The notes: generated by a model from the letters alone, not told the origin. Positions 1-9,464 are shown, counted from the first letter of the stretch. The stretch: DNA of 40,394 nucleotides from Clostridium sp. AM58-1XD (GCF_003464085.1 NZ_QSDR01000035.1:1-40394), one strand, 5' to 3'. A program made the numbers and translations.

Positions 1-151
1 AGCGGGAATGGAATAATGACGCGAAGCGGCATTATATCAGCGCATACCGGTTTCTGCGCTCGCGCAGAAAGCCGGGCGCTTAGGATTCGCCGGAGGCCCA
101 TGTCCGCGAAGCGGGAATGGAATAATGACGCGAAGCGGGTATTATATAACA
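1..151. repeat. Family A structured repeat array, about 109-bp period (cut by window start)
   Basis: The first 29 bases recur at 110-138, giving a period of 109. Within the unit are two hairpins. The first is at 13-35 (ATAATG, then CGC-GAA-GCG, then CATTAT). The second is at 40-79: GCGC-ATA-CCGG-TTTCTGCG, loop CTCG, CGCAGAAA-G-CCGG-GCGC. A tail CGCCGGAGG follows at 88-96. The same architecture occurs twice at 34873-35073. It lies directly upstream of pth, and there is no convincing protein coding across it. Function unknown. Confidence 0.8.
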
Positions 152-193
152 GGAACATTGTGATATTGAGAAGAAGGGTTGGAGGGACATGAA

Positions 194-760
194 ATGTATT
201 TAATTGCAGGACTTGGAAATCCTACAAAACAGTATGAAGGAACACGCCATAATGCGGGATTTTCTGTCATTGATGTACTGGCCGGCAAGTTGGGCATCAG
301 CGTGAATGAAAATAAACATAAAGGGCTGATTGGACGGGGAATGGCCGGTAGTGAGAAGGTAATTCTGTTAAAACCACAGACATTTATGAATTTAAGCGGG
401 GAGAGCGTTAGAGCAGTTTCTGATTTCTATAAAATCGAACCGGAGAATATTATTATAATATATGACGACATAGACCTGGCACCGGGCCATCTGCGAGTCA
501 GAGCCAAAGGCAGTGCCGGCGGCCACAATGGCATCAAAAGTATAATTGCTCATCTGGGAACACAGGAATTCCCCAGAGTCCGCGTAGGAGTAGGCGCAAA
601 GCCGGACAGAATGGATCTGGCTGATTATGTGCTGGGACGTTTTCCTCAGGTGGAAAAGCAGGTGATGGAAGATGCCTTTGAGGCGGCGGCGCAGGCGGCG
701 GTAACGATCGTTGAAGAAGGAACCGATACGGCTATGAACCGTTTTAACGGAAGGAAATAG
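194..760 (+). CDS. pth: Peptidyl-tRNA hydrolase
   Basis: Cytosolic enzyme that cleaves the ester bond of peptidyl-tRNAs released from stalled ribosomes. At 188 aa it has the normal family length. The N-terminal GLGNP motif (residues 6-10), the catalytic His19 in GTRHN, Asn66 in MNLSG, Asp91-Asp92 in YDDIDL and Asn112 in GGHNG match the active-site residues known for E. coli Pth (His20, Asn68, Asp93, Asn114). The start is the ATG at 194 because GGAGGG lies at 181-186 with a 7-nt spacer; a TTG at 179 in the same frame overlaps that site and is unlikely. The stop TAG shares a base with a GTG at the head of mfd. The pth-mfd order is common in Firmicutes. Identification is secure. Confidence 0.97.
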   Translation: MYLIAGLGNPTKQYEGTRHNAGFSVIDVLAGKLGISVNENKHKGLIGRGMAGSEKVILLKPQTFMNLSGESVRAVSDFYKIEPENIIIIYDDIDLAPGHLRVRAKGSAGGHNGIKSIIAHLGTQEFPRVRVGVGAKPDRMDLADYVLGRFPQVEKQVMEDAFEAAAQAAVTIVEEGTDTAMNRFNGRK

Positions 761-771
761 TGGAAATTACA

Positions 772-3700
772 ATGAGTGATGTTTTCGCAAATCCATTAAC
801 TGAATTAAAAGAATTTGAAGATCTGGACCAGGATATCGTAAAGGGCCGGGGCCCTGTTCAGGTGAGCGGATGTATGGATTCCCAGAGAGTCCATCTGATG
901 CATGAAGCGGCGGCAGGCATTCCGTGGAAGCTGGTAGTCACATATGATGATACCAGAGCCAGGGAGCTGTATGATGACTTTCACTATTTTGAACCGAATA
1001 CATGGCTTTATCCGGCGAAGGATCTGCTGTTTTACAGCGCTGATATTCAGGGAAATCTGATGGTAAAACAGCGCCTTCAAGTACTCAAGGGGCTTCTGGA
1101 AAATGAAGGAGGAGTCGTGATTACGACTCTGGACGGCCTTATGGATCACCTGCTTCCGCTGGAGATGATGAAATCCCAGGCTGTCGTAATAACCTGTGGG
1201 GACGAGATGGATACGCAGGTCTGGACGGAAAAGCTTACGGCGATGGGATATGAGCGTCTTCCGCAGGTAGACGGTATGGGACAGTTTTCTGTCAGAGGCG
1301 GAATTATTGATATATTTCCCCTTACGGAAGAACTTCCGGTCAGAATCGAATTGTGGGATACAGAAATAGACTCGATCCGTACCTTTGATACGGAGAGCCA
1401 GCGTTCCGTTGAGCAGCTAGACTGCGTGACTATTTATCCAGCGGCGGAAATGGTTGTGACGAAGGAGCAGATCAGCCAGGGAATCGATCGGATAGAAAAA
1501 GAAGAAAAAAAATATTATAAGGCTCTTCGTGACCAGATGAAGACGGAAGAGGCTCACAGGCTCCATATGACGGTTTCGGAAGTACTGGACGGGCTGAGAG
1601 AAGGATGGCATGTGAGGGGACTGGACGGGTTCCTTCAGTATTTTTGCAGGGACACGGTGTCTTTTCTCGATTATTTTCCCAGAGATAATACGGTAATCTT
1701 TTTGGATGAACCGGCCAGGCTGAGGGAAAAGGGCGAGACGGTAGAGCTGGAATTTAGAGAGAGCATGGCTCACAGGCTGGAGAAGGGATATTTGCTGCCG
1801 GGACAGGCAGAACTGCTCTATCCTGCGGAGGAGGTTCTGGCCAGAGCACAGAATAAGAGGACGGTATTTATTACAGCGCTGGAACAGAAGCTGCCCGGCA
1901 TGACAGTTAAGCAGAAGTACCATATTGAAGCGCGCAATGTGAATTCTTACCAGACCAGCTTTGAAGTGCTGATTAAGGACCTCAAACGATGGAAAAAAGA
2001 GAAGTTCAGGGTAGTACTGCTGTCCGGATCCAGAACGAGGGCCAGCAGGCTGGCGGGGGACCTGAGAGAATACGAACTCAGCGCCTTTTGCACCGACGAT
2101 GCCGAGAGGAGGGTGCAGCCGGGAGAAATTCTGGTGACTTACGGCAATCTTCACAGGGGCTTTGAATATCCCCTTATTAAATTTGTCGTTATTACAGAAG
2201 GCGACATGTTTGGCTCTGAAAAGAAAAAAAAGAAGAGAAAAAAGACTTCCTATGAAGGAAAGAAGATTCAGAGCTTTTCAGAGCTGGCTGTGGGAGACTA
2301 CGTCGTTCATGAGGACCATGGGCTTGGAATTTACCGGGGAATAGAAAAGATTGAACAAGATCATATCATCAAGGATTATATAAAAATTGAGTATGGGGAC
2401 GGAGGAAATCTGTATCTGCCTGCAACCAGGCTGGAGGGAATACAGAAGTATGCCGGGTCTGACGCAAAAGCGCCCCGGCTTAACAAGCTGGGCGGCGAGC
2501 AGTGGAAGAAAACAAAGACCAGAGTTAAGGGGGCTGTTCGGGAAATAGCAAAGGACCTGGTCCGCCTTTATGCGGCCAGACAGCAGACCGAAGGCTTTGT
2601 ATGCGGGCCGGATACGGTATGGCAGAAAGAATTCGAAGAAATGTTTCCATATGAAGAGACGGAAGACCAGCTGGAGGCGATTGAATCGACAAAGGCGGAC
2701 ATGGAAAGCCGTAAAATTATGGACCGCCTGATTTGTGGAGACGTAGGATACGGTAAGACAGAAATTGCCTTGAGAGCGGCGTTTAAAGCGGTGCAGGAAA
2801 GCAGGCAGGTCGTCTACCTCGTGCCGACAACGATACTGGCTCAGCAGCATTATAATACATTCGTTCAGCGAATGAAGGATTTTCCCGTGCGTGTAGACTG
2901 ATGTCTCGATTTAAAACACCATCAGAACAGAAGAAGACCATTGAAGATCTGAAAAAAGGGTTTGTGGATGTTCTGATCGGTACCCATCGAGTGCTTTCCA
3001 AAGATATTCAGTTCAAAAATCTGGGACTTCTGATTATTGATGAAGAACAGCGATTTGGCGTTTCAGACAAAGAAAAAATAAAGAAGCTGAGAGAAAACGT
3101 GGACGTTTTGACGCTGACGGCAACGCCGATTCCGAGAACGCTTCACATGAGCCTGATCGGTATCCGCGACATGAGTGTATTGGAGGAGCCACCTGTTGAC
3201 CGTGTGCCGATTCAGACATATGTTATGGAATACAATGATGAAATGGTCCGCGAAGCGATTCAGAGGGAGATGGCCCGGGGCGGTCAGGTGTACTATGTAT
3301 ATAACCGGGTGAGCAATATTGACGAGGTGGCGAATCATGTCGCACAGCTGGTGCCGGAAGCGAATGTGGTATTTGCTCATGGTCAGATGAGAGAACATCA
3401 GCTGGAAAAGATCATGCTGGCTTTTGTCAATGGAGAGATTGATGTGCTCGTTTCTACTACGATTATAGAAACAGGTCTGGATATTTCCAATGCGAACACC
3501 ATGATTATTCACGATGCCGACAGGCTGGGGCTTTCCCAGCTGTATCAGCTGAGAGGAAGGGTCGGGAGGTCCAACAGAACGGCATATGCATTCCTGATGT
3601 ATCGCCGCGACAAGCTCCTTAGAGAAGAGGCGGAAAAGAGGCTTCAGGCAATCAGGGAATTCACGGAACTGGGCTCTGGTATTAAGATCGCCATGAGAGA

Positions 3701-4331
3701 CCTGGAAATCCGCGGCGCAGGAAATATCTTGGGTGCGGAACAGCATGGACATATGGAAGCGGTGGGGTATGATCTCTACTGTAAACTCCTGAATCAGGCT
3801 GTCCAGGCATTGAAGGGAGAAAAACCGGAAGAAGAGGAATACCAGACTGTGGTGGACTGCGATATCGATGCATATATCCCTACCTCTTATATTAAGAATG
3901 AATATCAGAAGCTGGACATCTATAAGAGGATATCGGGGATAGAAGATGAGGAAGAGTACATGGATATGCAGGATGAACTGATGGACCGCTTTGGAGATAT
4001 ACCGCGTCCCGTTGATAATCTTCTGAAAGTAGCGGCACTGAAGGCTCTCGCCCATAAAGCTTATGTAACGGAAGTGACGATTAACCGCCAGGAAGCAAGG
4101 CTGACCATGTTTGCCCGGGCAAAGCTGGATGTTTCCCGCATTCCGGAGCTGGTGGCGGAATACAGAGGTGATCTGAAGTTCCAGGCCACTGCTGAGATTC
4201 CCTATTTTCTTTATATAGACCAAAGAAATAAAAATAAAGACTGTACGGAAATGATAGAAAAAACAAAGGCCATTCTTGAACAAATCATCGGCATCACAGA
4301 TGAGGCACAGTCAAATTCAAAGAACAGCTGA
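772..4331 (+). pseudogene. mfd: Transcription-repair coupling factor Mfd, split by one frameshift
   Basis: ATP-dependent translocase that displaces RNA polymerase stalled at lesions and recruits UvrA. The N-terminal part has the UvrB-like region, a Lys-rich stretch near residue 490, then the RNA-polymerase-interacting CarD-like domain (VGDYVVHEDHGLGIY). Walker A is GDVGYGKTE around residue 656; the second reading frame supplies DEEQ, TATPIPRTL, GRVGRSN and the C-terminal TRCF domain. Frame 1 stops at TGA 2899-2901; frame 2 continues from ATG 2901. Restoring one C (GAC[C]TGATG) gives VD-LMSRF, the expected family sequence, and a protein of about 1186 aa. The break makes a TGATG stop-start, so two polypeptides could be coupled. 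A sequencing error is more likely. The start could instead be the GTG at 760, which overlaps the pth stop. Confidence 0.93.
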
Positions 4332-4487
4332 AACAGCAGGAAAATGTTCCAAAAATAAAATCAGCCATGCCACGACACCAGAATCCGCACCAAGGCAGCA
4401 GTTATATCACTGACCTGGAAGGCAATCCGGTGACGAAGGCATGGCTTTTTGGTTTCCTGACCTCCTCTATGACGGAACACGGGAATA

Positions 4488-4928
4488 TTACTGCTGATTC
4501 ACGGAATTGATTTTTTTATAAATCAGTCCTGCTATGCCCCAAAGGAGGAAAATAATCAGAGGTTCCATGATGTTTAAGAACGGGAAGATCCCGTATTCAA
4601 TGCCATTCAGAAAGTTTTCAAATCCCCCTGTTTTCTGATGGACCAGCCATCGGTTATTATTCGCAAAAGACATAATGAGAATTCCCAGTAAGATATTTTC
4701 TATGGTCCATAATCCCAGTACAGATAAGGCGTTTTTCACTCTGGACTGGGAAGTGCCGTGTATTTTGGTTTGAAATATCATGTACATGACAGCCATCAAG
4801 GCAGGCAGTGCAAACTCTGTGATATACAGGAAATCATTTGATGTAGTTTCTTCTATATAATCGGCCAGAGTCAGAACTGCCCAGGAAAGTATTTGCATCA
4901 GAGTAATAAGCATCGTATCTGTTCCCAT
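4488..4928 (-). CDS. Small multi-pass membrane protein, unknown function
   Basis: A 146-aa protein with about four hydrophobic segments (residues about 6-22, 38-52, 68-88 and 112-136), so probably an integral membrane protein. I recognise no family. It starts at ATG 4928 with AAGGAAGG upstream at a 9-nt spacer, 21 nt behind the stop of the second deacetylase, so it is probably the last gene of a three-gene minus-strand operon with the two polysaccharide deacetylases. Its stop faces the end of mfd. A role with the deacetylases in envelope or substrate handling is inference from position only. Confidence 0.72.
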   Translation of the reverse strand: MGTDTMLITLMQILSWAVLTLADYIEETTSNDFLYITEFALPALMAVMYMIFQTKIHGTSQSRVKNALSVLGLWTIENILLGILIMSFANNNRWLVHQKTGGFENFLNGIEYGIFPFLNIMEPLIIFLLWGIAGLIYKKINSVNQQ

Positions 4929-4949
4929 ATTAAGCCGCCTTCCTTTCCG

Positions 4950-5768
4950 TCAAAAGCCCTTCTGTTTCAGGATATGAGACGCCACCGCCTTATTTGTATC
5001 CAGCCATGCGCCGCGGGACAGCATGTATCCGATCAAATCTCCAAGCATGTTGACGCGGCTGACACGGCCGATAAATTGCGGATGGAGTACGAAATTTATC
5101 ATTCTGCCTTCAGAAGCCAGCGCATCAAATTCATCTTTCCAGATCTCAAACATCTCTCCGGGAGACTTCAGCTCGTACCGTTCAGGAGCACTGTCCGTAT
5201 AGAAATCGTAGGCCGTATCGTCGAAAATAGAGTCTTTGGGCAGTTCCACCAGCGGCACCGTTTGACCGTTGATTTGATGGAAAAAGGGACCGTCGCTGTC
5301 CCGCCAGTTTGAGCTGTAGATATATCCGTGTTCCAGAAACAGGCGGAGGCTGTAATCATGGATGACGCCTCCGGGAGCGCGGTGTCCTGCCAGCTTCTGC
5401 CCGCAGATATCATAAATGATCTTTTCGGAGCGCAGCATGGTAGCGTGTTCTTCTTCGTATGTAGTTGTGGTAAATTCCTCGTGTTCATATCCGTGAAATC
5501 CGATTTCATGCCCCCTGCTGCTGATTTCACGCACTACTTCAGGATATTTTTCTGCGATGACCCCGGGAATAAAAAACGTAGCCTTTACATTCCATGTATC
5601 CAGCATGCTGAGGATACGGGGAACTCCCTGCTTCGGCCCGTAGGCACCTCTGGAAAGGTTGGTAATATGGTCTCTGTTTCCGTCTCCTCTTGTGGTCCAC
5701 ATCGTTTCTGCATCCAGATCAAATGCCATCATGACGGCGATTCGCTTTCCGTTTGGCCATGTTATCAT
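4950..5768 (-). CDS. Polysaccharide deacetylase family protein (PuuE/HpPgdA-like), copy 2
   Basis: A 272-aa NodB-homology (CE4) hydrolase. The expected metal site is visible: FDLDAE near residues 16-21 supplies the Asp pair and FHGYEH supplies the His-x3-His pair. The RAPGG and LHPQ motifs follow in order. This sub-family includes Helicobacter PgdA-like and allantoinase-like (PuuE) proteins that act on small amides as well as glycans, so the substrate cannot be read from sequence. No signal peptide is present. The start is ATG 5768, preceded by AAGGAGGTG with an 8-nt spacer; upstream in-frame codons lie inside the neighbouring gene. It begins one base after the end of its paralogue at 5770-6681, with which it shares the WPxGKRIAVM and FDxDAE signatures, suggesting a tandem duplication. 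Confidence 0.88.
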   Translation of the reverse strand: MITWPNGKRIAVMMAFDLDAETMWTTRGDGNRDHITNLSRGAYGPKQGVPRILSMLDTWNVKATFFIPGVIAEKYPEVVREISSRGHEIGFHGYEHEEFTTTTYEEEHATMLRSEKIIYDICGQKLAGHRAPGGVIHDYSLRLFLEHGYIYSSNWRDSDGPFFHQINGQTVPLVELPKDSIFDDTAYDFYTDSAPERYELKSPGEMFEIWKDEFDALASEGRMINFVLHPQFIGRVSRVNMLGDLIGYMLSRGAWLDTNKAVASHILKQKGF

Positions 5769-5769
5769 C

Positions 5770-6681
5770 TTATATACACCTCCTTTCGTCAGGACAGCTG
5801 CCTGAATTCCGTTCCTGCATCCGACAGCTTTTTTCCAGAACATAGCGGGCTGTTTCCTCACATGTAGCGATCCAGGCGCCGTGATTCTGCATATAGCCGA
5901 TGAATTCTCCTAAAGCAGTGATCCGGCTGGCTCTTCCGATCATCTGGGGATGGAGTTTCAGAACGAATATTTTGTCGCCCTCTTCAGCCAGGCCGTCAAA
6001 TTCAGCTTTCCAGTTGCCGATTACCTCCCGATTGGTGTACATGGAACGCACGGCAGGATCACTGAACGTAAAGTAATAGTATGTAAAATCATCCATAGTG
6101 ATATCGCAAGGAAACTCTACGAGAGGTAGTTCCCTCCCATCTTTTTCCCATAAATAGGCCCAGTCACAGTCCTTCATGGAAGAGCTGTAAAGATAACCTC
6201 TTTTTACAAGAAGCTCGGGAGTAAATGGGTGGATTATACTTTCCGGACCGCGGTGCCCTACCGGGCGTTTTCCTGTTATGGAGGAAAGAAGCTGTTCGCT
6301 CTTTTCCATCAGCACTTCTTCTTCGCTCATGGAAATTCCGCGTTCAGATTCGTGCATATAACCGTGATATGCCAGTTCATGGCCGCGGGCATGAATATCA
6401 CGGACACAGTCCGTATATTGTTCCACAACGATTCCCGGTACGAAAAATGTCGCCTTTACTCCAAACGTATCCAGCATGGACAGGCAGCGGGAGAGACCTT
6501 CATGCGGTCCGTACTGGCCGCGGGAGTAATCAGTAAAGCCAATGGACGTCCCTTTTGATTTTGCCCGGGATGCCCTCAGATATTCTGCATCAAAGTCAAA
6601 TGTGAGCATGACGGCAATCCGTTTACCGCCTGGCCAGGAAATCGATGGGCCGTTCGTTTTTCCGTCAATCTTAAGCTGCAT
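5770..6681 (-). CDS. Polysaccharide deacetylase family protein (PuuE/HpPgdA-like), copy 1
   Basis: A 303-aa CE4-type deacetylase, first gene of the minus-strand operon. It has TFDFDAE (Asp29, Asp31), YHGYMH as the metal-binding His-x3-His, RGPES and KLHPQ in the usual order. It is cytosolic by sequence, with no signal peptide. The start ATG at 6681 has AAAGGAGA at a 7-nt spacing. The last 30 residues are encoded over the ribosome binding site of the next deacetylase gene, implying coupled translation. Homology to the following gene runs through most of the protein. It is divergent from an amino acid ABC importer (6927 onward), so a nitrogenous small-molecule substrate is possible, but that is inference. 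Confidence 0.88.
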   Translation of the reverse strand: MQLKIDGKTNGPSISWPGGKRIAVMLTFDFDAEYLRASRAKSKGTSIGFTDYSRGQYGPHEGLSRCLSMLDTFGVKATFFVPGIVVEQYTDCVRDIHARGHELAYHGYMHESERGISMSEEEVLMEKSEQLLSSITGKRPVGHRGPESIIHPFTPELLVKRGYLYSSSMKDCDWAYLWEKDGRELPLVEFPCDITMDDFTYYYFTFSDPAVRSMYTNREVIGNWKAEFDGLAEEGDKIFVLKLHPQMIGRASRITALGEFIGYMQNHGAWIATCEETARYVLEKSCRMQERNSGSCPDERRCI

Positions 6682-6757
6682 AAATCAGTCTCCTTTTCTT
6701 TTAGTGCGTGATGCAACTCTCCAGGAAGATACGTCTGAACAGTTACACATTAATTTT

Positions 6758-6785
6758 AGTATAACATTATTTGCTGTTATTGCAA
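6758..6785 (-). promoter_or_regulatory. Candidate promoter of the deacetylase operon
   Basis: On the minus strand, TTGCAA (6785-6780), a 16-nt spacer and TATACT (6763-6758) form a plausible housekeeping promoter about 75 nt upstream of the start at 6681. Confidence 0.5.
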
Positions 6786-6820
6786 GGAAGTTAAAATTGC
6801 TTAAAACCTGAAAAAACACA

Positions 6821-6849
6821 TTGATTCCATTGCATATTTATGCTATAGT
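6821..6849 (+). promoter_or_regulatory. Promoter of the amino acid ABC importer operon
   Basis: TTGATT (6821-6826), a 17-nt spacer and TATAGT (6844-6849) match a housekeeping promoter. The ATG at 6927 follows a leader of about 70 nt with AAGGAGA as ribosome binding site. Confidence 0.65.
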
Positions 6850-6926
6850 ATTGATTAATTGTGGCATTGCGCCACTTTTTCCATTTATAGGAACTGGAAA
6901 GATTATGAAAAAGGAGAGACTTAATT

Positions 6927-7820
6927 ATGAAGAAGATCGCGTTATTTTTATGCACAGCGCTGACGATTGCTGCTCTGGCAGGCTGCGGCGGCGGAAGTAA
7001 GGAAACTGCAGCGGAAACAACCAAGGCACAGACAGAAGCGGCAGGCGGCACAGAAGAGAAAGCCGAATCATCAGATGATAAAACAGCAGATGCAGAAGGC
7101 GAAAAGGCAGAAGCTCCCGCGGAGAATCCATTCAGCGGAAAGACTGTGAAAGTGGGCTGTTCAGCTACATTTGTTCCTTACGAATCTATCGAGATGGCTG
7201 CTGACGGCAGCAAGGCTTATAAAGGTATGAACATCGATATGATCAAGGCAATTGTTGAGAAAAACGGCGGCACCGTAGAATTCCAGGACATGCCGTTTAA
7301 GAGCCTTATGGCGGCAATTCAGGCTGGTCAGATCGATTTCTGCAGCGGTGGAATGCAGCCGACAGAAGAGAGAGAAAAGACACTGGATTTCTCTGAAATC
7401 TTTTTCTATCCGAGAAATGCCATCGTATACAGAAGCGGCGATACATATCCTGATCTGGATTCCTTACAGGGCAAGACAATTGCTTATGTATTCGGAACGA
7501 ATTACCAGCAGGTAGCAGAGAGTGTAGACGGTGCCAAAACGGTAGGAATTCAGGGAAGCCCGGCGTGCATCGAGGAAGTAAAGAGCAAGAGAGCAGACGC
7601 ATGCATTATCGACGGTGCTGGTGCGGCAGAATTTTTAAAGCAGAATGAAGGCCTGGAAATGAGCCTTCTGGATAAGACAGAGGACTGCTTTGCGATTGGA
7701 TTCCCGAAGGAATCTCCATACTACGAGACGTTCAACAATACATTAAAAGAGATGATGGAAAACGGCGAGCTGGATGAAATCATTGCAAATCACTTGAGTG
7801 AACAGTTTATTTTAGACTAA
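6927..7820 (+). CDS. Amino acid ABC transporter substrate-binding lipoprotein
   Basis: Extracellular solute-binding protein of family 3 (polar amino acids). Residues 1-20 form a lipoprotein signal peptide ending in the lipobox LAGC, with Cys20 as the lipidation site. A Lys/Glu/Ala-rich linker to about residue 70 spaces it from the membrane. The SBP_3 domain follows, with GMNIDMIKAI, PFKSLMAAIQAGQIDF and TEEREKTLDFSE, hallmark segments of glutamine/histidine/cystine-type binding proteins. 297 aa. Promoter at 6821-6849, AAGGAGA at the ribosome binding site. It is followed after 18 nt by the permease and then the ATPase, a full three-gene importer. The exact amino acid is not determinable from sequence. 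Confidence 0.94.
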   Translation: MKKIALFLCTALTIAALAGCGGGSKETAAETTKAQTEAAGGTEEKAESSDDKTADAEGEKAEAPAENPFSGKTVKVGCSATFVPYESIEMAADGSKAYKGMNIDMIKAIVEKNGGTVEFQDMPFKSLMAAIQAGQIDFCSGGMQPTEEREKTLDFSEIFFYPRNAIVYRSGDTYPDLDSLQGKTIAYVFGTNYQQVAESVDGAKTVGIQGSPACIEEVKSKRADACIIDGAGAAEFLKQNEGLEMSLLDKTEDCFAIGFPKESPYYETFNNTLKEMMENGELDEIIANHLSEQFILD

Positions 7821-7838
7821 AGAAAAGGGGCAGCATAG

Positions 7839-8507
7839 ATGAAACTTGACTTTTCCTGCGTATGGCAGTATTGGCCGTTCCTGTATCATGGGGCAATTCT
7901 TACACTGAAGATGACAGCAATCTGTGCTGTTCTCGGTTTTATACTGGGTGTGCTGTTATCCCTGATTAAGCTGAGCAAATGGAAACCGCTCGTATGGTTT
8001 GGACGGTTCTATACATCAATTTTCAGGGGTACGCCCCTTCTCGTACAGCTGTGTATCGTGCATTTTGGACTTCCCCAGCTGCTCGGGATTACATTTTCCA
8101 CAACACAGTCAGGTATCCTTACATTCTCTCTGAATTCAGCAGCGTATATTTCTGAAATATTCCGCGGAGGCATTCAGGGTGTGGATAAGGGACAGTATGA
8201 AGCGGCCCAGTCCCTTGGTATCGGATATACGGATATGATGAAGGACATCGTTATTCCGCAAGCGATTAAGCATGTCCTTCCAAGCCTTGTAAATGAGGCG
8301 ATCGCCCTTTTAAAGGAGTCATCCATCCTTTCATATATCGGAGCGGTGGAGCTTTTAAGGGCGGCGGACCAGATTACGGTAATGAGCTTCCGTTTCTTTG
8401 AACCGTATCTTGTAATCGCATTAATCTATTATGTATTGGTAATGATCTTGTCGGTATTTGCAAACCGTCTGGAAAGGTGGGTGAACAGAAGTGATAGAGT
8501 TTCGTGA
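7839..8507 (+). CDS. Amino acid ABC transporter permease (HisM/GlnP type)
   Basis: A 222-aa integral membrane permease of the polar amino acid uptake family. Several hydrophobic helices are visible, with the conserved [10 protein letters not shown] motif near residue 60 and the cytoplasmic EAA loop ([18 protein letters not shown]...PQA) that contacts the ATPase. Start ATG with AAGGGG upstream. The 3' end overlaps the ATPase gene by 17 nt, indicating translational coupling. Only one permease gene is present, so the channel is presumably a homodimer. Confidence 0.94.
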   Translation: MKLDFSCVWQYWPFLYHGAILTLKMTAICAVLGFILGVLLSLIKLSKWKPLVWFGRFYTSIFRGTPLLVQLCIVHFGLPQLLGITFSTTQSGILTFSLNSAAYISEIFRGGIQGVDKGQYEAAQSLGIGYTDMMKDIVIPQAIKHVLPSLVNEAIALLKESSILSYIGAVELLRAADQITVMSFRFFEPYLVIALIYYVLVMILSVFANRLERWVNRSDRVS

Positions 8508-9213
8508 CGTACATAAAAGCTTTGGTCATCTGGAGGTTCTCAAGGGAGTTAATTTCTCTATAGAAAAGGGTCAGGTCGTTACACTGATCGGACCGTCCGG
8601 TTCCGGTAAATCCACGATTCTCCGCTGTATCAATCTTCTGGAGAGACCGACGGAAGGGCAGGTGCTGATCGACGGCAATGATATCACTCTGCCGAAAGTG
8701 GCCATTCAGGCAATCCGCAAGGATATCGGGATGGTATTTCAGCATTTTAACCTCTTTCCTCATATGACTGTTATGGAGAACATGACATACGCTCCGATCA
8801 AGGTAAATAAGATGTCTAGGGAAGAGGCGGAAAAGAAGGCTTCGGAACTCCTGAAGCTGGTTGGGCTGACAGAAAAGGCGGATGCATATCCCAATAAACT
8901 GTCCGGAGGCCAGAAACAGCGTATTGCAATTGCCCGCGCTCTGGCAATGGAGCCGAAAATAATGCTGTTTGATGAACCGACTTCCGCACTGGATCCGGAA
9001 ATGGTAAAAGAGGTGCTGGAGGTTATCAAAGGCCTGGCCCATACGGGAATCACCATGGCGCTTGTTACCCATGAAATGGGGTTTGCAAGAGAGGTATCCG
9101 ACAGGATCTGCTTTATCGACGAAGGAAAGATTCTGGAAGACGCAACGCCGGATGAATTCTTTAAAAATCCTAAAACAGAACGAGCGAAATCTTTTCTGGA
9201 GAAGGTGTTGTAA
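8491..9213 (+). CDS. Amino acid ABC transporter ATP-binding protein (GlnQ type)
   Basis: A 240-aa ATPase that powers the importer encoded by the two genes before it. Walker A is GPSGSGKST (residues 34-42), the Q-loop is [10 protein letters not shown], the signature is LSGGQKQR, Walker B with the catalytic Glu is LFDEP, and the H-loop is VTHEM. It starts with GTG 8491 inside the permease gene, with a GGTGGG-type ribosome binding site. It is the last gene of the operon; a terminator hairpin begins 8 nt after its stop. Confidence 0.95.
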   Translation: MIEFRDVHKSFGHLEVLKGVNFSIEKGQVVTLIGPSGSGKSTILRCINLLERPTEGQVLIDGNDITLPKVAIQAIRKDIGMVFQHFNLFPHMTVMENMTYAPIKVNKMSREEAEKKASELLKLVGLTEKADAYPNKLSGGQKQRIAIARALAMEPKIMLFDEPTSALDPEMVKEVLEVIKGLAHTGITMALVTHEMGFAREVSDRICFIDEGKILEDATPDEFFKNPKTERAKSFLEKVL

Positions 9214-9220
9214 AGGCATA

Positions 9221-9273
9221 AAGAGCCGGTCTTTTGTTCCGATGCAGTGGCAAGTCGCAAAAGACCGGCTTTT
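9221..9273 (+). terminator. Intrinsic terminator after the amino acid importer operon
   Basis: A 13-bp perfect stem pairs AGCCGGTCTTTTG (9224-9236) with CAAAAGACCGGCT (9258-9270), with a 21-nt loop and a flanking TTTT. The 3' arm runs directly into the 42-bp tandem repeat. Confidence 0.7.
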
Positions 9274-9395
9274 ATGCCGCGAGGCGGTCGCAGAAGCGGC
9301 AGAGGACGGGATTTTATGCCGCGAGGTGGTCGTGAAAGTGGCAGAGGACGGGATTTTATGCCGCGAGGCGGTCGTGGAAGCTGAAAGGGACTGGG
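9270..9395. repeat. 42-bp tandem repeat, three copies
   Basis: Units begin at 9270, 9312 and 9354 with TTTTATGCCGCGAGG. The first two are nearly identical; the third diverges in its second half. The 42-bp period is a multiple of three and the plus strand stays open, but there is no ribosome binding site and the stretch lies between two terminators. I read it as a non-coding local repeat. Confidence 0.75.
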
Positions 9396-9413
9396 TTCTG
9401 GAATATGAGCGGC

Positions 9414-9464
9414 AGAAAATAGCTGCCCTGTAAGTCGTTAGGACTTACGGGGCAGCTATTTTCT
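9414..9464. terminator. Bidirectional terminator between glnQ-type gene and queD-like gene
   Basis: A 23-bp stem (9414-9436 with 9442-9464) has one G-U pair and a 5-nt loop GTTAG; the core AGCTGCCC pairs with GGGCAGCT and is flanked by AAAA/TTTT. It serves the convergent genes on both sides. Confidence 0.85.

Noticed and set aside
3063..4283. 406-codon open frame on the minus strand across mfd
   Set aside because: Shadow of mfd: no ribosome binding site, no recognisable domain, and the plus strand encodes conserved helicase motifs throughout.
4367..4510. 47-codon plus-strand frame between mfd and the small membrane protein
   Set aside because: No ribosome binding site and overlaps the end of the convergent gene; could be a decayed gene end but I cannot identify it.
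8374..9219. 281-codon minus-strand frame across the importer permease and ATPase genes
   Set aside because: Antisense shadow of two strongly conserved genes.
9270..9395. CRISPR-like array from the three 42-bp units
   Set aside because: Units abut with no unique spacers, and no cas genes are nearby.
9062..9433. Plus-strand frame reading through the 42-bp repeats with a 14-residue period
   Set aside because: Starts inside the ATPase gene in another frame and crosses a terminator; no start site of its own.
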